Origin: Pseudorasbora parva
Taxonomy: Eukaryota; Chordata; Actinopteri; Cypriniformes; Gobionidae
Assembly: GCF_024679245.1 (NCBI RefSeq)
Contig: NC_090187.1
Span: forward strand, 678,798 to 742,797
Reading direction: 5' to 3'
DNA length: 64,000 nt
Numbering within the stretch: position 1 is the first letter of the stretch; every line of letters starts with the position of its first letter. A model generated the notes under the pieces. That model was not told the DNA's origin, searched no databases, and was given only the letters and a program-made list of their open reading frames with translations. The position numbers were made by a program, and so were the translations under genes. This document shows, in pieces, positions 25,895 to 37,184 of this stretch.

Positions 25895-26243
25895 GTCAGA
25901 CACAAACACAAACAACATTTACACACTGCAAAAAATGCCTTTAGTATTTACTAGACAAGCAAAAGTTATTGTCTTGTTTTGGGAAAAAATATTATGAGAT
26001 TATGACTGGTTTTGTGCTCCAGGGTCACATATATTATACAATGCATATTTAAAATACAATGAAGTTACAGTTCCTGTGATATCATGTAGTCATAATAGGA
26101 GGTAAGATTGGGTTTAAGAGTGTCTGTGCTTTGTTGTGCTGCAAAAAAAATCATTTTTCTTATTTTAGAGATATTTTGGTGGAGCGTGTGTGGTGACGGT
26201 CCGTGTGTTACTGAAGGTCCTCTTTGCTCTGCTCTCTTCACAG

Positions 26244-26430
26244 GTGTGACGAAGGCTTCACCGGCTCAGACTGCCAGCCCTTCAACACTCTGGCCTCCAG
26301 TGTGCTCTCAGACTTCGAGTCGCAGGAAACCCTGATGTCAGCCTGGCAGGAAGTGACCGGAGGCGATATCGTGCCTCCTGACCAGGGCTGTGGCGTCGTT
26401 TCCTCCGGATCCTCTCTGTACTTCAGTAAG
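26244..26430 (+). CDS. reln: reln window exon 20 (EGF 2 end, repeat 2B)
   Basis: Encodes [10 protein letters not shown] closing EGF2, then [19 protein letters not shown] and [12 protein letters not shown]. Acceptor CACAG, donor GTGCGA. Confidence 0.97.
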
Positions 26431-27025
26431 GTGCGATCAGTCATACAGTCATCACACAGTCATCATACAGTCGACATACAGTCATCATGCAATCGTCATA
26501 CAGTCTTCGATATAATCGATAATATTACAGCTGGACTCTAAAGCAGTTTTTGTTTTGTCCCTCAGTTTCTTTCATAATGAAATTCTGTATCGTTTATGAA
26601 AGTCTCAATGAAAGGAATAAATACACTTCAAAAAACATTCGGTCCAAAAAGGGAAACAACAGTAGAGCATATTTAAACATGAAGAAATGTGTGGACCCAA
26701 AATAGGTTAGTCAACTGAAAAGATCAAAATGATTACATCAATAAGACATAAACTAAATAATGAAGGAACAAACCAAAAGGTTACAGATTCACGATTCAGT
26801 GCATTAGAGCTGTATAAAGCAGTGTTATTTTAGTTAGAGATACTGCATTTTATTCCATTGTATCAGTCTTCAAACATTATGGGAATGTTATTTTTGAATG
26901 TTCTCTGAATATTCTGAAAACAAGTAGCAACATTTAAAAAACGTTCGACAAACATCCAACTGAAACGTTTCAGAAAAGTTTCTATAAACTATGTATAAGT
27001 GATGTTTTTGTGCTGGTGTCGTCAG
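26431..27025. other. Intron 20: short tandem repeat then unrecognised sequence
   Basis: About 26440-26505 holds imperfect 11-12 bp repeats of the type CAGTCATCATA. The rest shows no gene or recognised element. Confidence 0.5.
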
Positions 27026-27231
27026 GCTGGGCTGCGGCAGCTGGTCAGCTGGGACTTGGACACGGAGTGGGCGGAGTTTGTGCAGTTTTACCTGCGGATG
27101 GGCGGAGACGGAGTGGAGTGCAATCAGGCAGACAGCAGGGAGGAGGGGCTTCTGCTGCAGTTCAGCAACGATGGCGGCATCAGCTGGGGTCTGATCGCAG
27201 AGATGTACTTCACTGACTTCACCAGACCACG
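27026..27231 (+). CDS. reln: reln window exon 21 (repeat 2B, Asp-box)
   Basis: Encodes [39 protein letters not shown] (Asp-box SNDGGISW) and [12 protein letters not shown]. Acceptor GTCAG, donor GTGAGA. Confidence 0.98.
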
Positions 27232-27335
27232 GTGAGAAAAACGGGCATCAATAGATGCATTCACACACAACTGTGCCAGGAAACATCCTACAAACACTGC
27301 AGTCTAAATAATTCACTGGGACACATGGTGGTTAC

Positions 27336-27795
27336 CAGTGATGCCAGTAACACGTTACTCTAATCTGACTACTTTTTTCCAGTAACGAGTAATCTAACGC
27401 ATTACAATTTACAAAGAAGTAATCAGATTTAAGTAACTTATCCAAGTCACTATGAGTTACTGTTTTAGTAATTTTCCTTAGTAAAAATTTAAAATATATA
27501 TTTTTACTTTCTTCTTGTTTCTCGGGGAGAGTATATTTTCAGGAAATATTTTTTAATTTCAACTTAAAATGTCAGGAGATACATTGCTGACATTACTGTT
27601 CCACCAAAGTGAGTGTTGGCGAAAGCGGTCGTCATTTCTGTGTTGAGGCGGCAGGGCTGGTGTCGGATAAATAAAGTAACTTGTAATCTTACTTAGTTAC
27701 TTTTAAAATCAAGTAATCTGTAAAGTAACTAAGTTACTTTTTAAAGGAGTAATCAGTAATCAGATTAATTTTTCAAAGTTACTGTGGCAACACTG
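27336..27795. mobile_element. hAT-like MITE with 8-bp target duplication
   Basis: CAGTGATGCC ... GGCAACACTG ends, flanked by GTGGTTAC (left) and ATGGTTAC (right), a 7/8 match. Non-coding. A relative lies at 49616-50456. Confidence 0.82.
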
Positions 27796-27988
27796 ATGGT
27801 TACTTTGTTTTAAAAAGTGGTGGGGAGTTCAAAAACAATGATCTGTTTATTTAAGCTTTTTTACTCTAATATAACTCCTCTAAGTGGAATATGATAATGT
27901 GTTCTGTGTGACCGGCCCTAAAAATTATGAAAATACAGCAACTAGTTATTTGATCTAAACTGCTAATATAGTTCTAGAATAAAGAGTA

Positions 27989-28430
27989 CACTGCAAAAAT
28001 GCTCTTCTTATTTAGTATTTTTTTCTTGTTTCCAGTCCAAATATCTAAATATTCTTAAATCATGATGCATTTACTATATAAGTAAAACAACATATTTTTT
28101 TCTTGTTTGTTGAAAGTAAAATCAAAATGTAGCGAGTTTTTTCTTAAAACTAGCAAAATGATCTGCCAATGGGATGAGAAAAATAATCTAATTTCTGTTT
28201 GGGACCAAACAAGAAACAAGATTCCAATCAGAAACAAGATTATAAGACAGGCAGATCATTTTGCCTGTTTTAAGAAAAACTCATTTTGATTTATTTATTT
28301 TTTTAAAACAAGAAAAAATATCTTATGTCGTTTTACTGATCTAGTAAATGCATCTTGATTTAAGAATTGTTAGATATTTAGACTGGAAACGAGACAAAAT
28401 TACTGAGTAAGAAGAGCATTTTTTCTAGCG
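27989..28430. mobile_element. Palindromic MITE, copy 7
   Basis: CACTGCAAAAATGCTCTTCTT start, inverted arms, degraded right end near exon 22. Confidence 0.82.
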
Positions 28431-28502
28431 TATAAAGTCATTGTACTGTGAATTAGCATCTTTATAGGAGTGTAATATGAGTGTTTGTGGCTTTGTCCAC
28501 AG

Positions 28503-28674
28503 GTTTGTTCATTATGAGCTTCCCCTGGCCTCTAAAACGCCCTGCACGCGCTTCCGCTGGTGGCAGCCGCTGCACTCCGGCTCGGGCTACGATCAGTGGG
28601 CCATCGATGACGTGATTATTCTGTCGGAGCGAGAGAAGCATGTCATCCCGATGGCCGACCCCACGCTTCCTCAG
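28503..28674 (+). CDS. reln: reln window exon 22 (repeat 2B end)
   Basis: Encodes [38 protein letters not shown] and DPTLPQ, the junction between repeats 2 and 3. Acceptor CCACAG, donor GTGAGT. Phase 0 out. Confidence 0.98.
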
Positions 28675-28749
28675 GTGAGTCTCCCCAGGGACCGATTCTA
28701 CTGCAGCATTAAAGGGATGAGAGAGAAACTGGGCTGTCTCCCTGCTGAA

Positions 28750-29518
28750 CAGAGCTGGACAGTAACTCAGCTCATTTACTCGAGTACTGTACTTAAGTTC
28801 ACTTTTTGAGTATCTGTACTTTAACTTCACTCCATCTGAAAGACAAATATCATCCTTTTTACTCCACTACATTTCTATCAAGGTCCTCGAAGTCGAAAGT
28901 CGTTTCTGTCGCAGCTTTGAAAGTCAGTGATGATTTTTTTCTTCTTTAAAAGGTGTTTGGGTTTTTGCAGAAAGCCTTTCAGGAATCACTCTTGTAGAGT
29001 CTCGTGAAGTTTCCCAACATTTTTTGAACAATTATCAGTTTATCGCAAAATGGAAGAAGACGGTTCCTTGGCACAGTGTGTGCACTCATGGCAATACTTA
29101 GAAAGTATGTTTAAGTTTTCTGAAAAGATTAGTTCATTTGGCTTGTACACTTGATGCATGTCTCATAAAATGTTAAAAAATGTAAATAAGAGGAGAAAGA
29201 GAAGAGTAACAGCTGGGAGAATATCAGATGTGTATCAGTGTATTGGATCCGTGCATTCGGCCTTAAAGTGACAGCAGCTTTGTAACTTTTCTACAAGTAT
29301 TTAAATGAGTTTAAGTTAGTCGTCTGCTAGTGTGTCAGATGGAGCGTCACTGACTGGCTTAAACCATGATGGCATAATGTGCATTTATACAACTATAATA
29401 AAAGAATGCGTTGACATAAAGAAAATTTACTTTTAATACTTAAGTACTTTCTTGAACAAATACTTCTGTACTTTTACTTTTACTCCAGTAACGAAGTTGT
29501 GCACTTTGTCCACCTCTG
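28750..29518 (+). mobile_element. hAT-like element, CAGAGGTGGAC family copy 2, abutting exon 23
   Basis: Starts CAGAGCTGGAC and ends GTCCACCTCTG. Flanks are CTGCTGAA (28742-28749) and CTGCAGAA (29519-29526), an 8-bp target duplication with one mismatch. The right duplication contains the AG acceptor of exon 23. No transposase. Reverse-complementary to parts of the copy at 31399-33638. Confidence 0.85.
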
Positions 29519-29524
29519 CTGCAG

Positions 29525-29731
29525 AACATCTACGAGAAGCCGGCTTTTGATCATCCGCTGAACCAGATGAGTGTGTGGCTGATGCTGGGAAATGAAGGAA
29601 TGGACAAGGACCGTAATGGCAGCTTCTGCTCTCCCACGCCGTCTGCCATTGTGTTCGGCCGATCGGATGGGGACCGGATGGCCGTGACCCGAGACCTGTC
29701 TCTCCGTCCTGGATACACACTGCAGTTCAAG
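29525..29731 (+). CDS. reln: reln window exon 23 (repeat 3A, N-terminal processing site)
   Basis: Encodes [39 protein letters not shown] and [17 protein letters not shown]. The KP-AFD string matches the mammalian N-terminal processing site (Pro-Ala bond, from published work as I recall it); here the bond lies between 29542 and 29543. The acceptor CTGCAG is part of the hAT target duplication. Donor GTACTG. Confidence 0.97.
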
Positions 29732-29798
29732 GTACTGATGTAAGGCTACGTGCAGGAATTCTTCTTTTACACACTCAGACACTCACACACTCACAAAG

Positions 29799-30798
29799 CA
29801 GGGCCGGCCCTGACCAATTTGCTGGCCTAGGCAAGATTTTACTTGGTGCACCTTGCATTAAGGTTTAGCACTAACATTACATGTTATAAGTCCAAGTTGT
29901 GGAGACACTGGGACTGTTTTATTTTTGTAATGCATGCTGTTGTTTCATATGTTGGTTGTGTTTTAAAAATTGTACCATGAATCCAGTCTATTCTACCCCA
30001 TCATTGTGTTCCTAAAGGGTGTGTATATATATATTACAGCCTATACGCAAATACCAAGAGCAAATGCATCTAACATTAGTGCACAAACTGTTCATTGAGA
30101 AATTGCTAAAGTATTTGTTTTCCAATAGATGGCAGCAATCTCCCACTAAACTATGCACATGAGAAATTTGCATATTTAATGTGCATTTTACAATTTTTTG
30201 TTGCTATTTTAAATAAGCCTGTATATAAAGATCATTACTAATTTCGGAAAATACATTTTAAAAGTGCCATATATCCCCTTGAAATTGCACAACAGTAAAA
30301 ACATTAGGCTATTAAAAAAATGATAACTGACATGAATTTTTGATTACAAAATCACACCCAGAACAGCTGCAAAGTTTAAGGTAAAAATAACTACAAACAT
30401 TCGTATTTTACTATGCAATTAAATAAACTGTTCATTCATCACTTTACCTCTGTCTTTATCCCCTTATTCCTTATCTACCCTGCATCAGAGGGCTTCTGTC
30501 TTTTTGACACTGTGAATTCGGCCATCCGGCATAAATAATCAGGCAACTTTCACTGTCTGGTGTGAGCAACCAAACACATTAAAAAAACGAAAGCAATCCT
30601 GGCTACATTAGATGCGCGAGAGGCGATGCGAGACAACACATTCCCTACGTTAAACTGTTTATTTGGGTAATATTTCAAATGAATATTAATAAAATAGTAC
30701 CAGTAATAAAACTGGAAAAATCCCTAATTTTAGCACCCCTATTGACGAGTGGCGCCCCTAGAATTTGCCTATTCTGCCTATGCCGCGAGCCGGCCCTT
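29799..30798. mobile_element. hAT-like element, CAGGGCCGGC family, 1 kb
   Basis: Ends CAGGGCCGGCCC and GAGCCGGCCCTT, flanked by TCACAAAG (29791-29798) and CCACAAAG (30799-30806), a 7/8 target duplication. No transposase frame. Occupies most of intron 23. Confidence 0.85.
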
Positions 30799-31100
30799 CC
30801 ACAAAGCACAGATAAATGGAGTTATTATCTCCTAAAAGAAAGAGTTGTCAGTAATTTAGTCTCACTTCCTGAACCTGCACAGGTTTGTAACTAATTTGCA
30901 TAATGCCATCCTCTGGTTCTGATTGGCTGAACAGCATCTCTTAGCCCCGTCGTCACTCACTCTAGTCGTCTCTGAGACTGGAAGAGTTTGGTTGGTGTTG
31001 TTCATGTGGAGCATGCTGTTTTCTGCTGAGATTAAGACGCTTAAACCCACGCCATCATTAATGTTGGTATAATGTCTGCTGTGCTGTGCTTCTCCTTCAG

Positions 31101-31336
31101 CTTAACATCGGCTGTGAGTCGGCCTTCAGTGCGTCGGCGCCAGTTCTGCTCCAGTATTCTCATGACGCGGGCCGCACATGGGCTCTGGTGCACGAGGGCT
31201 GTTACCCAGCATCCCCTGGGGCATCCAGCTGCGAGGGCAGCGGTCGGGAACTCAGAGAACCCACTGTTTACAACACAGGAGACTACGAGCGCTGGACCAG
31301 GATCACTGTCGTTCTACCACGAAACGTGGCTGCCAG
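31101..31336 (+). CDS. reln: reln window exon 24 (repeat 3A, Asp-box)
   Basis: Encodes [19 protein letters not shown], Asp-box [24 protein letters not shown] and [13 protein letters not shown]. Acceptor CTTCAG, donor GTAACT. Confidence 0.98.
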
Positions 31337-31398
31337 GTAACTGGACTGGGATTGTTCCCAATCTTCCATATTTTTGATAGAAAACAAGACCAAAATAC

Positions 31399-33638
31399 CA
31401 GAGGTGGACAAAGTACTCTATTACTTGAGTAAAAGTAAAAGTACTACTGGTCAAATATTAAATGAAAGTTTAAAAAAAATGATTTTTACTTAAAGGTAGG
31501 GTAGGTAGGACTGATCTAAAACACTGTCCAAATTTGTTTAAACTTTTTTTATTTGTCAATACATAATTAAAATGTAAGTACTCTGAAAAGGAGAGTGTAA
31601 AAATCGAGTGACTCTAGACTTTTTAATCTGCAATAAACACCGCTCATTATTTTCGTTCGGGACGAATCAAGTGATTGGCTTGGGTGACTGTTACTCTCTC
31701 GCTACCATGGCAACCACCGCTTTCGCTACAGGATCCGCCCACGTGCGCGCACCCGTTTGATTTGGCTTGAAACCTAGGCAAAATAATGGCAGAGAAAGAG
31801 CATTCAAAATTCACAGTGCCGGGTTTTGCAGTCAGCGAAGGCAAACAATGAAAGGAAGACAGTACGAGAAAAGGCAATGCACAAGAAGTCTTTGGATGAA
31901 CAAAGAAATCAAACGCGAGTAAATATCGGCATGGCTTTCCAACGATGGCGAACTGAGGGACCTGAATAACGACTACTTGATGGCTGTATTTCTGCTGGAC
32001 AGGTAATCTTTCATTTTGATTATACATCTTTTTGGTTTATGTTTATGTATCACTAGCACATGAAGCTGCCTAATATAGCTAACATTACATTACTGAGCAT
32101 AAACTTACAATATTATACACTTAGCCATTAGTAGAGATGATAAATACTAAATATGTTTAGCCCAGGTTGATCGCTGTCGTGTTGAATTTCACAAAATTAA
32201 ATTTTAGATAACAAAATGCATGTGTAAAAGCTAGCACAACACATCCAGGAACTTTTTCTAGAACTAAATTAGTTTTAGCTACTGCTAATCAACAATGCGT
32301 TCATCATGGAAACTCTTACATGCTAAACACAGTATATGTTATGAATCTTACACTAAATTCCTCTTCATCACAGTATAACTGATGTTATTGGAAGAACATG
32401 TATCAATGCTACCCGTGTTTAGCTTGGCCTTATAAATATAACTAGCTTGTTACCGAATTAAACACAAATATATTTTAAACTTTACCAGTATCGGTATTCT
32501 AGATTGATAGTGAGGACTAAAAGACATCTTATCTGTTTATATTCATCCTGATAAAGTTAAGATGTTTAATTACATGTGATTCTGACATGATGTCACATCT
32601 CGGGTCAATAATGCGTCTTCCTGCTGATTGGTCGGTGAAGCGCGTTTGTGTATTTTGGGGGCGTGGCTTTGGAAAGAGCCCAGAAGGGAGAAGGTGGAGT
32701 GAATGGAAATAATGAGCTGTCTTTAAAACAGTCCTGAGAGGTCTACAGACACTCAGTTTTCAAACTTTATTTTTCAGAGTACTTACATTTGAGTTACGTA
32801 TTGATATATTTGTTACAAATTTGGAAAAAAAATGTTTTAACCAATTCTTACCTACCCTACCTTCAAGTAAAAGTACAGAAGTATTTGTTTTTAAAAGTAC
32901 TTGCGCATCAAAAGTAAATTTCCTTTTTTTATGTCAATGCATTATTTTATTTTTGTTGTACATTATGCACATTATGATGGTTTAAACCAGTCAATGATGC
33001 ACCATCCGACATACTAGCATACTTAAACTAATTTAAATACTTGTAGAAAAGTTACAAAGCTGCTGTCACTTTAAGGCCGGATGCACGGATCCAATACACT
33101 GATACACATCTGATATTCTCACAACTCTTTACTCTTCTTTTTCTCCCAGACAATTACATTTTTGAACATTTTATCAGACATGCATAGTGGATGCCAACTA
33201 AACTTATCTTTATTTTTTTCAGAAAACTAATTAAACATAATTTTTAAATATGGCCATGATTGCACACACTGTGCCGAGGAACCGTATTCTTCCATTTTTC
33301 TAAATAAGGATCAGTGTTCAAAAACTGTTGGGAAACTTTGCATGACTCTACAAGAGTGATTACTGATAGGCTGTCTGCAAATATATATATATCTTTTTTT
33401 TTTTTAAATTAAGAAGAAAAAAAATCATCCACTGACTTTCAAAGCTGCGACAGAAATGACTTTCGACTTCGAGGACCTTGATAAAAATGTAGTGGAGTAA
33501 AAAGTACGATATTTGTCTTTCAAATGTAGTGAAGTTAAAGTCATAAGTTTCCAGAAAAAATAGTAAAGTATTGATACTCAAAAAGTTAAACTTAAGTACA
33601 GTACTCGAGTAAATGTGCTGAGTTACTGACCACCTCTG
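31399..33638 (-). mobile_element. hAT-like element, CAGAGGTGGAC family copy 3, carrying a nested element
   Basis: Starts CAGAGGTGGAC and ends CACCTCTG. The right part (about 33000-33620) is close to the reverse complement of 28770-29350 (over 90% by eye across 33430-33530). An unrelated element (31493-32863) is inserted near its left end. No clear 8-bp target duplication. Confidence 0.78.
31493..32863. mobile_element. Nested DNA element with AAGGTAGGGTAGGTA ends
   Basis: The first bases AAGGTAGGGTAGGTAGG match the complement of the last bases (TTACCTACCCTACCTT). About 1.37 kb, AT-rich, no credible transposase. Sits inside a hAT-like element, so it is the younger insertion. Confidence 0.75.
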
Positions 33639-33736
33639 GAACACTAAGCCAGGATAACATCGTTTACAGTGCAAGGATTGATAGTTCTAGCCTCAGTTTT
33701 CATGAACTTCTCTCTACATTCCTGTGTGGTTTTCAG

Positions 33737-33894
33737 CAAGACGCGCTTCCGCTGGTTCCAGGAGAGCAGTGTGTATCGGGACGCCCCTGCATTCGGCCTG
33801 GATGGAGTCTACATCTCTGAGCCTTGTCCCAATCACTGTGGGGGTCACGGAGACTGTATCTCAGGAGTCTGCTTCTGCGACATGGGATACACAG
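33737..33894 (+). CDS. reln: reln window exon 25 (repeat 3A end, EGF-like 3)
   Basis: Encodes [40 protein letters not shown] and [12 protein letters not shown], the EGF-like module 3 core. Acceptor TTTCAG, donor GTGACG. Ends with one base of the next codon. Confidence 0.98.
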
Positions 33895-33990
33895 GTGACG
33901 CTCACATTCAGACTAATCTAATCTTGAGACTAGTCTAGTCTAGCTTATACACTTTCCTTGACATGGTAGTTCACAGAAGCTGAATCAATG

Positions 33991-34815
33991 TACCCTATAT
34001 TGCCAAAAGTATTGTGCCACCCCTCCAAATCACTGATTTCAGGTGTTCAGTCTCTTCATGGCCACAGGTGTATAAATCAAGCTCTCGGCCTGTAGACGCT
34101 TCTACACACATTAGTGAAAGAATGGGTCGCTCTCAGGAGCTCAGTGAACTCAAGCGTTTTACCGTGATAGGTTGCCATCTGTGCAATAAGTCCATTCCTG
34201 ACATTTCCTCACTACTAAATATTCCACGCTCAACTGTTAGTGGGATGATAACAAAGTGGAAGCGATTGGGAACAACAGCAACTCAGCTACGAAGTGTTAG
34301 GCCACGTAAAATCAGGGGGTCAGGGTTGCGCTTGGCCCCTTAGTTCCAGTGAAAGGAACTCTTAATGCTTCGCCAAGAAATTGTAGATAATTTCACGCTC
34401 CCAACTTTGTGGGAACAGTTTGTGGACGGCCCCTTCTTGTCCTAGCATGACTGCGCTCCAGTGCACAAAGCGTCGCTCCATAAAGACATGGATGAGGAGT
34501 TTGGTGTGGAGGAACTTGACTGGCCTGCACAGAGTCCTGAGCTCAACCCGATAGAACAGCTTTGGGATGAATTAGAGCGGAGACTGAGAGCCAGGCCTTC
34601 TCGTCCAACATCAGTGCCTGACCTCACAAATGAGCTTCTAGAAGAATGGGCAAAAATCCCCATAAACACACTCCTAAACCTTGAGGAAAGCCTTCCCAGA
34701 AGAGCTGGAGCTGGTAGAGAGGGTGGGCCGACTCCATATTAAACCCCACAGATTAACAATGGGAAGCTCATGTGTGTGTGAAGGCAGGCGGCACAACACT
34801 TTTACAAATAGTCTA
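33991..34815 (+). mobile_element. Tc1/mariner-like element, family A copy 2, internally deleted
   Basis: Begins TACCCTATATTGCCAAAAG and ends at AAATAGTCTA, with TA at both edges. Inserted 96 bp after exon 25. Confidence 0.85.
34122..34741 (+). pseudogene. Broken Tc1 transposase (family A, copy 2)
   Basis: The N-terminal frame begins MGRSQELSELKRFTVIGCH and continues to about 34340. A large deletion then joins it to the C-terminal part, with LNPIEQLWDELERRLR at about 34545. An in-frame stop replaces a codon just before the second catalytic Asp. Confidence 0.87.
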
Positions 34816-34979
34816 TGTCGATCCTATATCTGTATGTCAATGATTCACAACCACTGCGCATTTTGAATAATCAGTCTTATTTTTCAGATTCAAATCACTC
34901 CAATCTATAGAATAAGATCTCGACTAGTCTAGACGAGCCGAGTCGTCTGTTTGATCAGGAGCTTCTGCTCTATATGATG

Positions 34980-35103
<124 letters not shown>

Positions 35104-35317
35104 TCGAGGTGGATCGGTCGAGCTGCGTCCCGTCGGCACCGAGTCCCACTGAGCTCTTGGAGGACTTCGAGGCAAAGCTGAGCTCACTGTGGCAGAGCCT
35201 GAGCGGAGGACAGATCGGCGACGGCTGTGGAACCATCAGCGAAGGCAAAGCGCTTTACTTCAGCAGCCTGGGCCGCCGCGAGGCTCGCACCATGCCGCTC
35301 GACACCACCAACACTCG
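35104..35317 (+). CDS. reln: reln window exon 26 (repeat 3B start)
   Basis: Encodes a short linker (VEVDRSSCVPSAPSPTE), then LLEDFEAKLSSLWQSLSGGQ, CGTISEGKALYFSSLG and REARTMPLDTTNTR. Donor GTCAGA. The exon end with its donor is repeated 76 bp downstream. Confidence 0.97.
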
Positions 35318-35407
35318 GTCAGAGCCACAACTCAAGCAATACACTGCACAACATACACAAACACACCACGCTGCTCGACACCACCAACACTCGGTCAGGG
35401 CCACACT
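35292..35407. repeat. Local duplication of the exon 26 3' end and donor
   Basis: CTCGACACCACCAACACTCG plus GTCAGAGCCACA recurs at about 35374-35405 with GTCAGGGCCACA. The second GT (35394) would extend the exon by 76 nt and shift the frame. Confidence 0.85.
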
Positions 35408-35481
35408 CAAACAATAAAGCTTCAGACCGGTATCATTTAGCTTTTTCTTCTTTTAACCTACTCTTTTCTCCTTCTGTACAG

Positions 35482-35558
35482 TTTGGTTCAGTTCTACATT
35501 CGGATTGGAGGGAAAAACATGGGCTCCACCTGCACTCGCCCCCGTTCCCGAAATGAAG
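35482..35558 (+). CDS. reln: reln window exon 27 (repeat 3B)
   Basis: A 77-nt exon encoding RLVQFYIRIGGKNMGSTCTR and PRSRNE. Acceptor TACAG, donor GTGAAT. Confidence 0.97.
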
Positions 35559-35647
35559 GTGAATGTAGACTTAAGTGTTTTTTTTCCTAATTTCCTCAGT
35601 TATTCAGCAGCCCATGATGACTTACTCTGCTTATATTTGTTTGGCAG

Positions 35648-35806
35648 GAGTGATTGTCCAGTTTTCCATAAACAATGGCGTGCAGTGGCAGATGTTACGA
35701 GAGCTGGACTTTGGTTCATTCCTGGAGCCTCAGGTGGTCACCATCGAGCTGCCACCCGCAGCGAAGACTGCACACACTGTGTTCCGCTGGTGGCAGCCGC
35801 AGCAGG
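35648..35806 (+). CDS. reln: reln window exon 28 (repeat 3B, Asp-box)
   Basis: Encodes [19 protein letters not shown] (Asp-box SINNGVQW), [20 protein letters not shown] and FRWWQPQQ. An 89-bp intron precedes it. Donor GTGAGC. Ends G|, with exon 29 starting GT AAA. Confidence 0.97.
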
Positions 35807-36738
35807 GTGAGCCATGATTACGGCCTTAACTACTTTAAGTCTAAGCCTGCTTTAAGTCTTTAAGTCTGATTTTAAGGAAGGGAACCACCAACTTATATTT
35901 TCATAGCCATAAACTAAACTATAATCACAAGAAACAGGCAGACAATAAACATGTGTTCTTGCAACATTATCTAAGTGCACAAACACCAAAAAACTAATTA
36001 TATATGATGAACCAACTATGGATACTCAAAACAAAACACACAATGACTCTACAAGAAAGAAAAATTGTGTAGATGTAAGCAGACTTGACTGTAAATACCC
36101 ACAGTCTTTGAAACCTATGGTGAGAGAAAACCAGACTACTATGTAGTCAGTGTTTGTCTGGCTATCACCAGATCAAGCACAATTTAAGATTGAAAACTGA
36201 TCTGGGTCTGCTCTATATTTTCTACTGCACAAGAGGTGTGATCAACCAGCATTATTCAAATGACAATGCACGTAATTGGATAGTCCTTCAACCAAACAGA
36301 TCACAAGAGGCGTAATTAACAGGCATCGATCCATCACTTCTCTATCTGTGAAGGTGTTCGCCGGCAGATCAGGCTGGGTTTACACAGTCTAGAGTCAGTG
36401 TAATAACGGTGTTCAAGATTAACTTAACGTAATAGTCTAATAGGATATAGTCCACTGATGTGAAAATGGAGATGATGGTAAAATAAATCCTACGTGCAGG
36501 TATTCCTTACAATCCTTGTGCATGAGATCCAAGAGATCCACAAGGCAGAGTAATGACAGAGATCATGAATTGCAATGGAAGCCACTCTAGCGCCTCTGGT
36601 GGTGTGTAGTATTAGTGCACTCAGTAAGTGTGAACAACAGTCTATTACACGATCATAAACATACTGCACTGCTTCATAACCTACAAAACGTGTGGAGATG
36701 CAGACTAACAAATATGTCATCTGTCTGTCCTGTCTCAG
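35807..36738. other. Intron 28: one dispersed repeat, otherwise unrecognised
   Basis: 36152-36400 is a second copy of the repeat at 12405-12740. The remainder has no recognised gene or element. Confidence 0.55.
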
Positions 36739-36933
36739 GTAAACACGCGGCCCAGTGGGGCCTGGATAATATCCTGATCGGAATGAATGACAGCGCTAGA
36801 AGTGGATTCTTCGACTCGTTTGATGGCTCTTCTCCTTTAAGACACAACTGGTATCGTGTGGTAGGCGGAGAGGTGACCGCAGACTGTCTGAGCCGAGACT
36901 CGGTGCTGAACTTCAACTCCGAGCTCATGGACA
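36739..36933 (+). CDS. reln: reln window exon 29 (repeat 3B end, 4A start)
   Basis: Encodes KHAAQWGLDNILIGMNDSAR, SGFFDSFDG, HNWYRVVGGEVTADCLSRD and LNFNSELMD. The exon begins GTAAAC right after TCTCAG, so acceptor and a donor-like string coincide. Donor GTGAGT. Confidence 0.96.
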
Positions 36934-37184
36934 GTGAGTTACCATTAAGATATAAGTGTTCATTCATCATCCAGATATTTAAATAAACATTTTCATCTGG
37001 TCGTTTTCAGGCCTTCCCGCTCAGATCTCTCTAACGCTGGAAAGCTTTTCTAATATTAACGACCAATACATTTCTTGCCTGATCATAATCCTTCTTTTTC
37101 CTGTGACCTTTTCTCTTTTGTAGTGCCATCTCTCTCTTTTCACAGTCTTCACATCTCCCTCTGGTTCACTCTCTCTCCTCCTCC

